Shown here in pieces: positions 33,778-41,957 of a DNA stretch of 64,000 nucleotides. The notes beneath the pieces were generated by a model, which saw only the letters and a list, made by a program, of their open reading frames with translations, had not been told where the DNA came from and ran no database searches. The stretch is from CAYSRJ01 sp964525675 (GTDB lineage: Bacteria; Spirochaetota; B62-G9; DRHN01): assembly GCA_964525675.1 (NCBI GenBank), contig CAZGJW010000001.1:1-64000 (forward strand). The letters are read 5' to 3'. Every line of letters begins with the position of its first letter. Positions within the stretch are counted from its first letter, which is position 1. A program made the position numbers and the translations under genes.

Positions 33778-35875
33778 TGCCTTGATCCTGAGTCGGCGAT
33801 TGAGGGATTGTGCACTTAAAACGGGCTCCCTTTTTAGACGGCAGCAGGGTAATGCTTCCGAAAAGATTTTCAATAAGTTTTTTCGTTACGGCCAGGCCGA
33901 GCCCGGTCCCCTGCTTTTTGGTCGTGAAGAGAGGATCGAATATCTTGCCTCTTGCACGCGGAGGAATGCCCGGGCCGTTATCGCTTATAACTATTGAAAC
34001 AGAACTTTCGTCGTATGTATAATCGAGCGTTATGGCGCCCCCATCTCCAACTGCTTCTATAGAATTTAATACGAGGTTGAGCAGTATTTGAAATAGAATT
34101 GTAGAATCGGAGACGACAAAATAAGGCTTCTCGTTCACTATTTCAAAAGAAATATTGCTCTCCTTTAATTTAAAACGTAGAAAATCTTTAAGCTTTTGAA
34201 AAAAAGCCACAATGTCTATTCTTTCGAGTTCCGGCTTTTTTTGAAAATCGATACTCAGCATCCTGGTTGCGAGCACATTAATCCGGTCTGTCTCCTCCTG
34301 GATGTAGCGCAGCATCTTTTTTTTATCTTCCTCATCGATATCCTCCCGCATCATGGTTTCGACAGAGGTCGATATGATTGAGAGAGGGTTTCGTATTTCA
34401 TGGGCAAGTCCTGAGGACATCTGCCCCATAACCATAAGCTGTTCCATTCTGTGCTGATGCTTCTCGATCTCCCGTTCGCTCTCATACATGACACAGCGAT
34501 CGATGAGAGACGGGAGCATGACCCTGATATAATCCAGAGAAGCGATATCCTCATAACTCCACCTCTGAAATATTCCTTTTTTAGGCAGCAGAATAAGCGC
34601 GATAATATCATCTCCCCTGTTAACCGGAATGACGAGGTCCACACCCGCCTCATGAAAAGATCTGATTTCACGGCGTTTATTTATAAAGAGGAGCAGCTCT
34701 TCGAGGGTAATACCCCTATCAAGCCGTTTCACCACCTTTATTACATCACTCGATTTTTTAAGTACCGGCATACCGCTGTCTTCAACGCACCGGTACTCAC
34801 TCCGATCGTTGTCCAGAAGAAAAAGATGCACATCATCCGGCTTATTGTACCGGTGAAAGACAGTTTTAAGCCGCCGTGAAAGCCCCTTCAATGTTCGTGC
34901 ATAGGAAAGATACGAGAGGGTTTCCGTATCAACCGTACGTAATCCCGATACCCTGGCAAAGCTCCTTTTTAGAAAAGGAATATCCAGCAGACGCCTGAAG
35001 GTTGAAACCATCATGTAAATGACGAATACTTCTATAACGAGGGTGACACTTACCGGAAGGGTGAAGGCATTGGCGATCTTCTGCTGGTTTTTCAGAATAA
35101 AAAAGATATAGATAAATACCAGAATGGCAATCAGGGAGGGAAAGAAAATTATGCCGTTTATCAGTCTCTTGACGTCGACAAGATGAAACCTGAATATGAG
35201 CAGCACCACAAAAAAGGTAAAAACTGCAAGCAGAATCCCGATCCAGGGAAAGGGGATATAAAAGAAATAATTGATGACACTGACGAGTGAAAGCAGGTAT
35301 GCGAGAGGCAGGCCGATTACGATGAGCAGTTTTACCGTGAGTTTTTCATAAGAAATTATATCTTCTCTGAATGAGCGCGCCAGATTTTTTGTTGTAAGAA
35401 CAAGCAGAACAATGGAGTAGGACGACAGAAGGAAGTAAAGGAACACGAATGCAAACGGAAGATTTTTTAATGAAATGTTCTGTATGTCCGACGGTATGAC
35501 GATCTTTTCACCGATGTAGGCTTCCGGGAAGGTAAAGGTAATGAGAACAGAAAACAAAAGTGAGATGCTGTACAGAGAAAAAAGATGGTATTTTCGAAAA
35601 GATTTTTCTATCGGATAGAAGAGAGAGAGAGAATAGAGAAGCGGAGGAAAAAAAGACAGGCCAAGCGACCCCAACACAATCGTTGCCTTGAGATACCTAT
35701 GCTCTCCGGTCTTCAGGTTGAACAATAGGCTCACATCGATAAGCAGGATACACAAAATTATCAGGGTGAGTATTCTGTTCAGGTTGCTCTTCGAGTTGTA
35801 CGTCCAGACAATATACCCCAGGGTAAGGTTGAGGAGAATTATTATTGTCTGTATATGAATGTAGTTGAGCGTCAT
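33767..35875 (-). CDS. Membrane-bound sensor histidine kinase (7TM/GAF type)
   Basis: 702 residues. About eight transmembrane helices up to residue 290, a GAF-like part (about 320-460), a HisKA domain with phospho-His in SGLAHEIRNPLSII, and HATPase motifs LNLVLNSIEAV, DNGPGIPPRARG and GTGLGLAV. The N-terminal membrane region may sense a hydrophobic or membrane signal. Overlaps the response-regulator gene, so the two form one system. Similar in layout to PrsK of exosortase systems, but no exosortase or PEP-CTERM protein is seen here. Confidence 0.88.
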   Translation of the reverse strand: MTLNYIHIQTIIILLNLTLGYIVWTYNSKSNLNRILTLIILCILLIDVSLLFNLKTGEHRYLKATIVLGSLGLSFFPPLLYSLSLFYPIEKSFRKYHLFSLYSISLLFSVLITFTFPEAYIGEKIVIPSDIQNISLKNLPFAFVFLYFLLSSYSIVLLVLTTKNLARSFREDIISYEKLTVKLLIVIGLPLAYLLSLVSVINYFFYIPFPWIGILLAVFTFFVVLLIFRFHLVDVKRLINGIIFFPSLIAILVFIYIFFILKNQQKIANAFTLPVSVTLVIEVFVIYMMVSTFRRLLDIPFLKRSFARVSGLRTVDTETLSYLSYARTLKGLSRRLKTVFHRYNKPDDVHLFLLDNDRSEYRCVEDSGMPVLKKSSDVIKVVKRLDRGITLEELLLFINKRREIRSFHEAGVDLVIPVNRGDDIIALILLPKKGIFQRWSYEDIASLDYIRVMLPSLIDRCVMYESEREIEKHQHRMEQLMVMGQMSSGLAHEIRNPLSIISTSVETMMREDIDEEDKKKMLRYIQEETDRINVLATRMLSIDFQKKPELERIDIVAFFQKLKDFLRFKLKESNISFEIVNEKPYFVVSDSTILFQILLNLVLNSIEAVGDGGAITLDYTYDESSVSIVISDNGPGIPPRARGKIFDPLFTTKKQGTGLGLAVTKKLIENLFGSITLLPSKKGARFKCTIPQSPTQDQGNEK

Positions 35876-35984
35876 GGGTTCCTGCAGGCAAACTGGTTTA
35901 CCGCATGCCGACCGCTGTGAAATTCTAACATAAAACTATCCTTATTATTAAGCTCATTGACCTGAACCGGTAAACCTTATTACT

Positions 35985-36104
35985 TTATGTCTCTTTTTTT
36001 AAACGCGATTCGACCTTTTTAATCCTTCGCTCCATTTCTGAGAGTTTCTTTTCATAGTTTTTAACTTTTCTCTCTAACTCTTCAATCTTCTTATCAGTAT
36101 CCAT
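35985..36104 (-). CDS. 39-residue coiled-coil small protein
   Basis: ATG 36104 to TAA 35985 reads MDTDKKIEELERKVKNYEKK and continues LSEMERRIKKVESRLKKET. Hydrophobic positions (I, L, V, Y, L, M, I, V, L) follow a heptad pattern without any break, and the message has a strong GGAGGAG about 10 nt upstream. It lies between corA and the histidine kinase gene, 109 nt upstream of the latter. Probably a small homo-oligomer or a partner of a neighbouring membrane protein; no function known. Confidence 0.7.
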   Translation of the reverse strand: MDTDKKIEELERKVKNYEKKLSEMERRIKKVESRLKKET

Positions 36105-36240
36105 GTGCCTTTATCTCCTCCTGTAGAAGAATAGGATTGCAGAGAAAAATATATATTAAAAATAACAAAGATAAAATAAAATTTCAATTTTCATGTTGCA
36201 ACGGGCACACAACGAAGAGATGTATTAATTTCAGATGGAA

Positions 36241-37320
36241 CTATATCCACCTTTTTCTTTTAAACAGTATAAACATAATAATTCCGAGACCAGCCATAAC
36301 ACCCCACACAACTGGATATGACCAGCGCCAGCCTAATTCCGGCATATGTGTAAAATTCATCCCGTACACACCTACAAGAAATGTAAGCGGTATGAAAATC
36401 GTTGCAATCACAGTCAGGACTTTCATCACCTCATTCATACGATTGCTCAAACTTGAAAGGTAAATATCGAGCATTCCTGATATCATATCCCTGAAAGATT
36501 CAACTGAATCGATAATATGGATCGTATGCTCGTATACATCGCGTAAGAAGGGCTGCACGGGTTTCGTTATCAAATCAGACTCACTCCGCTCCAGTCCCGA
36601 AATCAGCTCTCGCAATGGCCACACAGATTTCCGGAGAAAAATCAGCTCCCGTTTTAACACATGTATGGAAGCGGATGCATTAGAAGAAGAGGGGTTGTTC
36701 AAAATGTCTTCCTCAAGAATTTCCAACCTGTTCCCCATTTTTTCGATGATAATAAAATAGTTGTCGATCATCGTATCTATCAAAATATAGGCAAGATAAT
36801 CCGGGCCCATCTCTCTAACTCTACCCCTGCTGGTTCGTATTCTGTCTCTTATACCGTCAAACACGTCACCCGGTTTCTCCTGAAACGAGAGTACGAAATT
36901 TTTACCCAGGATTATACTGACCTGTTCACTGTTTATACGTTCGGTATTTTCATCGTACGACAGCATCTTCATCACAACATAGATGCGTTTATCGAAATCT
37001 TCCATTTTTGGTCGCTGGTCGACATCGAGGATATCTTCGAGTATGAGCGGATGAATATCGTACTGAAGGCCTATCGTCTTGATAATCTCAAGATCGTGCA
37101 GTCCGTCAATATTAATCCAGGTAAGGGTTTTTGTGTCTTTGAATCGTCCGCAATTTTCTGCCGTTGAGTATTTCTCCTCTACAAAATTGTTCCGGTCGTA
37201 GTCGAAAACCGTAATCCGTACCTCTTCGGCTCTCTTCTCACCGGTATACACAAACGATCCAGGAGGGCTTCCGACCTTTTTCGTTTTTTTACCAAAAAAC
37301 CGTTCCTTCAAACCTCCCAT
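36241..37320 (-). CDS. corA: CorA-family magnesium/cobalt transporter
   Basis: 359 residues. Large cytoplasmic N-terminal domain (TWINIDGLHDLEIIKTIG, ILEDILDVDQRPKMEDFDK), a long stalk helix and two C-terminal transmembrane helices with the signature YGMNF and the periplasmic loop FTHMPELGWRWSYP. Ends in the usual basic tail KRKRW. Pentameric Mg2+ channel of the inner membrane. Follows mscS by 27 nt. Confidence 0.92.
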   Translation of the reverse strand: MGGLKERFFGKKTKKVGSPPGSFVYTGEKRAEEVRITVFDYDRNNFVEEKYSTAENCGRFKDTKTLTWINIDGLHDLEIIKTIGLQYDIHPLILEDILDVDQRPKMEDFDKRIYVVMKMLSYDENTERINSEQVSIILGKNFVLSFQEKPGDVFDGIRDRIRTSRGRVREMGPDYLAYILIDTMIDNYFIIIEKMGNRLEILEEDILNNPSSSNASASIHVLKRELIFLRKSVWPLRELISGLERSESDLITKPVQPFLRDVYEHTIHIIDSVESFRDMISGMLDIYLSSLSNRMNEVMKVLTVIATIFIPLTFLVGVYGMNFTHMPELGWRWSYPVVWGVMAGLGIIMFILFKRKRWI

Positions 37321-37347
37321 TTCTTTCCTCCTTAACAGCAGTAATTT

Positions 37348-38229
37348 TCACTTTCCTTTTTTCGCAACTGTAACAACATCATTGTATACATCTTCGACGA
37401 TATGAACGGGAAATGGTTTGGTTACTGTTCCCGAGTAGATGCTCATATGCGGAAAAGGTATTTCAATACCCTCCTCATCAAATCGTTTTTTTATCGTCAG
37501 CATAACCGAGTTTTTCAGCTGCAGGTAATCGGTTTTTACAAACCACAGCCCGAGAAGCAGTTCTACACCGCTGGTGCCAAACTCCTTGATTACAAAAAGC
37601 GGCTCGGGGTTATCCAGGCAGTACGGATTCTCTTTGGCAATCACCAGAAGTATCTCTTTCACCCTGTCGAGGTCTTCTTTGTAGGCGATACTGATATCGA
37701 TATTGAGCCGCCTGATTGGAAATCTGGTGACATTGGTGACCGCAGTTTTGATCAACGTTTCATTCGGTATCCGAATAAACATATTGTCAAAAGTCCTTAT
37801 TTTGATGGATAGAAGATCGATTGATAAAATAATCCCCGTCGTGTCACCCACTTTTATTATGTCGTCCACTGCAAACGGTTTTTCAGAAATGAGAAAAATA
37901 CCGCTGATAATGTTGGAAACACTGGTCTGTGATGCAAACCCGAGCGCAATACCCGCGATACCGGCAGCCCCGAGCAGGGCGGTGAGCTTGAAACCGAGCT
38001 GCCGTAAAACAGTCACAAGAATTATAAATGCACCGGTATAAAAAATGGCCTTTTTAACGAGCATTGCCGAATGCGGGGACAGTCTTTTCTTGACCGCCCT
38101 TCCCGTCATAAAGGTGAGCACTTTTAAAAGAATAAACCCAGCAATGGCAATAACGATAACCCGTAAACCGGTCATAAGTGTTTCGCCGCTCAGCAGTGTA
38201 TTCATGTTAAAGGAAAAAATATCGGCCAT
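37348..38229 (-). CDS. mscS: Small-conductance mechanosensitive channel (MscS family)
   Basis: 293 residues: three N-terminal transmembrane helices, the Gly/Ala-rich pore helix LLGAAGIAGIALGFASQTSVSN, and the beta domain (FAVDDIIKVGDTTGIILSIDLLSIKIRTF). Opens under membrane tension during osmotic downshock. It sits between the DUF432 gene and corA with gaps of 11 and 27 nt, forming an ion/osmotic operon. Confidence 0.92.
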   Translation of the reverse strand: MADIFSFNMNTLLSGETLMTGLRVIVIAIAGFILLKVLTFMTGRAVKKRLSPHSAMLVKKAIFYTGAFIILVTVLRQLGFKLTALLGAAGIAGIALGFASQTSVSNIISGIFLISEKPFAVDDIIKVGDTTGIILSIDLLSIKIRTFDNMFIRIPNETLIKTAVTNVTRFPIRRLNIDISIAYKEDLDRVKEILLVIAKENPYCLDNPEPLFVIKEFGTSGVELLLGLWFVKTDYLQLKNSVMLTIKKRFDEEGIEIPFPHMSIYSGTVTKPFPVHIVEDVYNDVVTVAKKGK

Positions 38230-38240
38230 ATTTATACCTC

Positions 38241-39023
38241 CTATTCAAATGACGTAATATATCTCAATATACTAAAGCTCTTCTTTAAAAGGCTTTTTGT
38301 TACCGGTACACGTTCGCCTGAAATAAGTTTGCATCCCCCTTCCCACGATGGTTTTTTCTCCGAAAAAGTTACCTGACTCGGCTGTTCGTTGCTGAAAAAA
38401 CGGATAGTAACTTCGTTTGTCCAGAGTTTTTCGGATCCGGCGAATACCCTCAAATGCTCGACATGGACACAGATCTGTTGAAAATCAATCTGCCCCAATG
38501 AATCGTTGTGAATCAGGACAGGGCACACAGCATATCCGGAATATTTCTGTGCTGGATCAACATCATACCGTGCATGGGTATCAATACTGTAACAGAGTTC
38601 TCCGTTTATCACATCACCAAACCAGCTGTTTGAAAGCTGCATGCTCGGGATTTCACAAAGAAGTGTATCCATCTTATTTCCCGCATTTACCCTGACCCAG
38701 ACGGGAATACGGATAAAAAACTGCGCACTGCTTTTCGGCAGTATCTTGACCGGCAATTCCGCACTCACAACAACCGCCCTGTCGGGCATTACCGGAGATA
38801 ATTGAACGTAATTCGTCGCACCAGAAAAAATGAACCTGCTCCACTGTACAGACTCGGGTTTTTGCGAAGGCCCCCCGATGACAGCCACGTCACTGTTATC
38901 AGCGGTGTACTCATACCCGACAAGCCACTCCATCTTCATCGGTTTTATCCAGAGATCGAGAAGCCCGATTTTCCAGCGGTACTCTTGGTCATCCAGAATT
39001 TTTTTTGGTTCCCAGAGATTCAT
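38241..39023 (-). CDS. DUF432-like protein, MscS-associated
   Basis: 260 residues, beta-rich, no signal peptide or membrane segment. LYSLKxGxxxxRWKIGxLxLW-like beginning and FSGATNYVQLSPVMPDRAVV match, from memory, the DUF432 family, often found beside mscS in archaea and some bacteria. Here it is the first gene of DUF432-mscS-corA, 11 nt upstream of mscS. A regulatory or accessory role for the channel is inferred from context. Domain assignment is moderate. Confidence 0.55.
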   Translation of the reverse strand: MNLWEPKKILDDQEYRWKIGLLDLWIKPMKMEWLVGYEYTADNSDVAVIGGPSQKPESVQWSRFIFSGATNYVQLSPVMPDRAVVVSAELPVKILPKSSAQFFIRIPVWVRVNAGNKMDTLLCEIPSMQLSNSWFGDVINGELCYSIDTHARYDVDPAQKYSGYAVCPVLIHNDSLGQIDFQQICVHVEHLRVFAGSEKLWTNEVTIRFFSNEQPSQVTFSEKKPSWEGGCKLISGERVPVTKSLLKKSFSILRYITSFE

Positions 39024-39041
39024 ATCGACCCTCCCGAACTA

Positions 39042-39061
39042 ATGGTAATTAATTGTACCAT
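39042..39061. promoter_or_regulatory. Palindrome upstream of the DUF432-mscS-corA operon
   Basis: ATGGTA, 8 nt (ATTAATTG), TACCAT: perfect 6-bp arms, 19 nt upstream of the DUF432 start codon. Candidate operator. Confidence 0.4.
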
Positions 39062-39253
39062 ACTAAAGCATGTTGAGCTTCAAATTCTTTTAAAAGTTCT
39101 TGACCTGAAGGCACTTCTTACATGCTTCCATCTATGTTTCGAGATGAGAGGGAAATTACAGGAGAGTTTTTTTAGCAGACAGTTGAGCCGCTGCATACAA
39201 TCAACATTATTTTTCTGATGACCGTGGTGAACAATTTCTAGAGAAAATTTCTA

Positions 39254-40666
39254 TCAGGCAATACTTTCAACGAGGTTTTCTTCTATCCTGTTTTTACCTA
39301 TCTCTGGTACTGTTTTCTCATTCAGCTCCTTGTAAACGAGGCATCCTGGATCAGGACCGAGTATGTTTCCGTATGCATGCGCCCGTGCCCTGCAACCGCC
39401 GCAGATTGTCTTATACGGGCAGCTAAACGCGAAACTGTCGCGGTCGCACATCTGTTTGCTTATTTCCGAGTCCCGCCAGATGTCAACAAACCTCTGCTTC
39501 CTGATGTCTCCGATTATCACATCAGGCATGAATACGCAGGGACTCATGAGCCCGTTCGGCTGCATGGCGGCATACACCCTGCCGGCACCGCATCCTCCGG
39601 CGTATTCGATAATTCCTGCAACCTGGTCGGCTTTGTCTGAGGTGTAATGAAATAACCCAGCTGTTTTGCCTTGTGACCGTTCATAGATCACCCGTGCAAA
39701 GGTCGGAGATGTGCTGACAATATTTAATCCTGTGCTCCTGCGATTCGAGTGCCATTCATAGAGGAGGTTCATCAAATCCTCCCTCTGCTCAGGAGTGAGG
39801 TCCTGATCAAAATCCTCCTTACCTCTGCCCGTGGGAATGAAGTTGTAATGGCTGAACGAGTTTACCCCCAGGTCCAGCGCAACCTCGAGCACCTTTCCCA
39901 CCTCATTGTAGTTTCTTTTCGTCACTACCATGTTTATTCCAACGTGCAGGTGCTCATTTCCCACAAGATTCTTTATTCCGGCGATTGTCCTGTTGAAGTT
40001 CCCCTCTATACGAATAAAATCATGTGATTCGGCTGTTGCGCCGTCAAGGCTTACAAACACGTTTCGCGCACCGCAGTCCGCGATACGTGTTACCAGGTCT
40101 TTGTTCCCTAAAAGGGTGCCGTTAGTTGCAATGCTCGTATGAAAGAACCTGCTCGCATACTGCAGCACATCCCAGAACCGCGGACCCAGTATTGGCTCGC
40201 CCCCTGAAAAAGCGACAAAGGCAACATGGGCATCGACCATCTGGTTAACAAGGTCGATCTTCTCCTCGAAACTGAGCTCATCCGGTGCAGGCTTGCCCGC
40301 ACTCTGGTAGCAGTACCGACATCTGAGGTTGCATACATTGGTGAAGTTCCAGACAACAACAAGCGGCGCATCGAATCGAAACGGCTGCTTCAATCCGTAT
40401 TTTCCGATTGTGGCCATGACGTTCAATACCATCTGCTTATTGAAAGGGCTAGTGAAAAAAACGTCTTTCATATCTTGGTTGACTCCGATTTTTTTCATCC
40501 CGATATTCAACGCTGCCTTTACCGGCATTCGGCCGATTGCCGCCTTCAGGGAACGTTCCTTCGCCGCGCCGAAAAGCTCGTCGATTCTCTCTTGCCCTGA
40601 TGTGGTGTAGTGATTGAAAATGTTTCGCACGATCTTCCTGTTCATTACATCTTCCAATTTAGACAT
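39254..40666 (-). CDS. Radical SAM/SPASM protein
   Basis: 470 residues. A helical N-terminal extension (1-95) precedes the SAM motif VCNLRCRYCY (Cys112, Cys116, Cys119), FSGGEPIL and TNGTLL. The SPASM/Twitch region has GGCGAGRVYAAMQPNGLMSPCVF and CPYKTICGGCRARAHAYG, then DPGC, for auxiliary clusters. Such enzymes mature peptides, modify cofactors or heme. No precursor peptide is seen nearby. The start has AAGGGGG and a perfect hairpin directly upstream in the leader. Confidence 0.85.
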   Translation of the reverse strand: MSKLEDVMNRKIVRNIFNHYTTSGQERIDELFGAAKERSLKAAIGRMPVKAALNIGMKKIGVNQDMKDVFFTSPFNKQMVLNVMATIGKYGLKQPFRFDAPLVVVWNFTNVCNLRCRYCYQSAGKPAPDELSFEEKIDLVNQMVDAHVAFVAFSGGEPILGPRFWDVLQYASRFFHTSIATNGTLLGNKDLVTRIADCGARNVFVSLDGATAESHDFIRIEGNFNRTIAGIKNLVGNEHLHVGINMVVTKRNYNEVGKVLEVALDLGVNSFSHYNFIPTGRGKEDFDQDLTPEQREDLMNLLYEWHSNRRSTGLNIVSTSPTFARVIYERSQGKTAGLFHYTSDKADQVAGIIEYAGGCGAGRVYAAMQPNGLMSPCVFMPDVIIGDIRKQRFVDIWRDSEISKQMCDRDSFAFSCPYKTICGGCRARAHAYGNILGPDPGCLVYKELNEKTVPEIGKNRIEENLVESIA

Positions 40667-40680
40667 ATATACCCCCTTCT

Positions 40681-40704
40681 AAGTAACTTCTCGCGAAGTT
40701 ACTT
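40681..40704 (-). promoter_or_regulatory. Perfect 10-bp hairpin in the leader of the radical SAM gene
   Basis: AAGTAACTTC (40681-40690), loop TCGC, GAAGTTACTT (40695-40704). It lies just upstream of the ribosome site of the radical SAM gene on the minus strand. It could be a regulator half-site pair or an mRNA stem; no T-run follows, so not a terminator. Confidence 0.65.
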
Positions 40705-40842
40705 TATGATATTCGGTCCCGCCAGGGACTTACGCCACTTCCAAGGTATATAAGGGCAAAATATGTGCCAAATAAGCATCTATTTACTAAATCTATATAT
40801 TATGAAAATTAACGAATTTATCACCTTTTCTTGAACTAACGA

Positions 40843-40863
40843 GTGCGAGAAATTATCTCGCAC
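40843..40863. repeat. Perfect 8-bp inverted repeat
   Basis: GTGCGAGA (40843-40850), AATTA, TCTCGCAC (40856-40863), with a third GTGCGAG shortly downstream (about 40877). Located between the radical SAM gene and the decayed Tm-1-like gene; probably an old control site. Confidence 0.6.
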
Positions 40864-40906
40864 TTGTTCGCGTTTAGTGCGAGCAGTCGGCTATTTTTTC
40901 CTCTTT

Positions 40907-41340
40907 TCTTATAAACACATAAAACGATGCATAGAAGAAAAAGGGTACAAAACCCTTGTTATCGATGTCGGTATTCTCGATACACCCTGCTTCCAGCCCG
41001 ATGTCACCCGTGCAGAAATGGCCCGCGATATCAACCTGCTCACCACACCCTATGTTTTCAACACAGAAGATGCAACGCAAATGGCCAAGGCGGGAGCCGA
41101 TATCATCGTTGCCCATATGGGCACAACCGTTTCAGGTTCGATAGGGGCAAAAACCGTGCGCGATGATATCATTTTTCTCTGTCACGGTGGGCCGATTGCC
41201 GAACCTGAGGATGCCTAGTACATCATCAAAACCTGCATCGGCATAGACGGTTTTTACGGGGCAAGCTCCATGAACGCCTCCCGGTGGAGCGCGCAATAAA
41301 AGAGCAGACAGAACAGTTCATAAAAATCAGGCGTCCCTGA
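40907..41340 (+). pseudogene. Decayed Tm-1-like gene (UPF0261 plus PEP-hydrolase-like TIM barrel)
   Basis: Start of the remnant reads IKRCIEEKGYKTLVIDVGIL and PCFQPDVTR as in UPF0261 proteins. It then jumps to LLTTPYVFNTEDA, AGADIIVAHMG and IFLCHGGPIAEPEDA of the TIM-barrel (PF09370-type) family, with most of both domains deleted. A TAG at 41216-41218 replaces the usual Gln codon. YGASSM is followed by a one-base loss, since the other frame continues ERLPVERAIKEQTEQFIKIR and stops at 41338-41340. At least two deletions, one nonsense and one frameshift make it a clear pseudogene. Confidence 0.8.
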
Positions 41341-41507
41341 AAGGCGAGGAAAGATTTCTGAATCCCGGCTGTACACAGTATTTTTTAAAGATCTGATCCC
41401 CTTCTCAACGCAACAGACGCACTTTTTATTCATCATGTCGCCGGCACAAGCACCAGGATTTGTCATACCCTGTTTGGTGACGTATAATAAATCGGCGACA
41501 ATATCGT

Positions 41508-41957
41508 TCAAAAAAGCACGCCTCTTGGAAATGGAACGAGAAGCAGCTTCGAAAAAAAGAGGTAGAAAAATCCGACCGTGGCAACCACGACCGCGATCTT
41601 TTTCAGCAGGTACAGGGCGGTTTTTTTCCTGCTGTCGAACATGATCGCAATGACTGAAAAAAAGACGGCGCTCGTTACCACGAAACCGAGAAGCTTGATG
41701 AAAAACGTCCAGGCAATTAACAGAAGCCCGGCAGCAATGATATTGAGATACTTCACGCCGGTTTGTTCTAAGGCCTTCACCTTTTCCCGTTTTCTGAAAA
41801 AGCTCACGATCAGAAGCGCAAGGGCAAGGAGACCGAGAGCAATGACAACCGCCTGCGGAAACAGTAAGCCGAACATTGTAAACCGCCTCGACTCTATCCA
41901 GAAGTATGCGCAGAGGCCGAGAATGGCAATCGATGAAATTCTGTCCGCATTTTTCAT
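41508..41957 (-). CDS. tctB: Tripartite tricarboxylate transporter small permease TctB
   Basis: 149 residues with four transmembrane helices, the normal TctB size; RISSIAILGLCAYFWIESRRF and a helix pair before the C-terminus fit. Overlaps tctA by 4 bp (ATGA-type). Small membrane subunit of the TTT importer. Confidence 0.85.
   Translation of the reverse strand: MKNADRISSIAILGLCAYFWIESRRFTMFGLLFPQAVVIALGLLALALLIVSFFRKREKVKALEQTGVKYLNIIAAGLLLIAWTFFIKLLGFVVTSAVFFSVIAIMFDSRKKTALYLLKKIAVVVATVGFFYLFFSKLLLVPFPRGVLF

Noticed and set aside
33767..35875. Exosortase-associated PrsK/PrsR assignment of the two-component system
   Set aside because: Layout is similar, but no exosortase, PEP-CTERM protein or exopolysaccharide genes are next to it, so only a general call was made.
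41254..41511. 85-codon minus-strand frame after tctB
   Set aside because: Half of it is antisense to the Tm-1-like pseudogene and the rest matches nothing known; no start signal.
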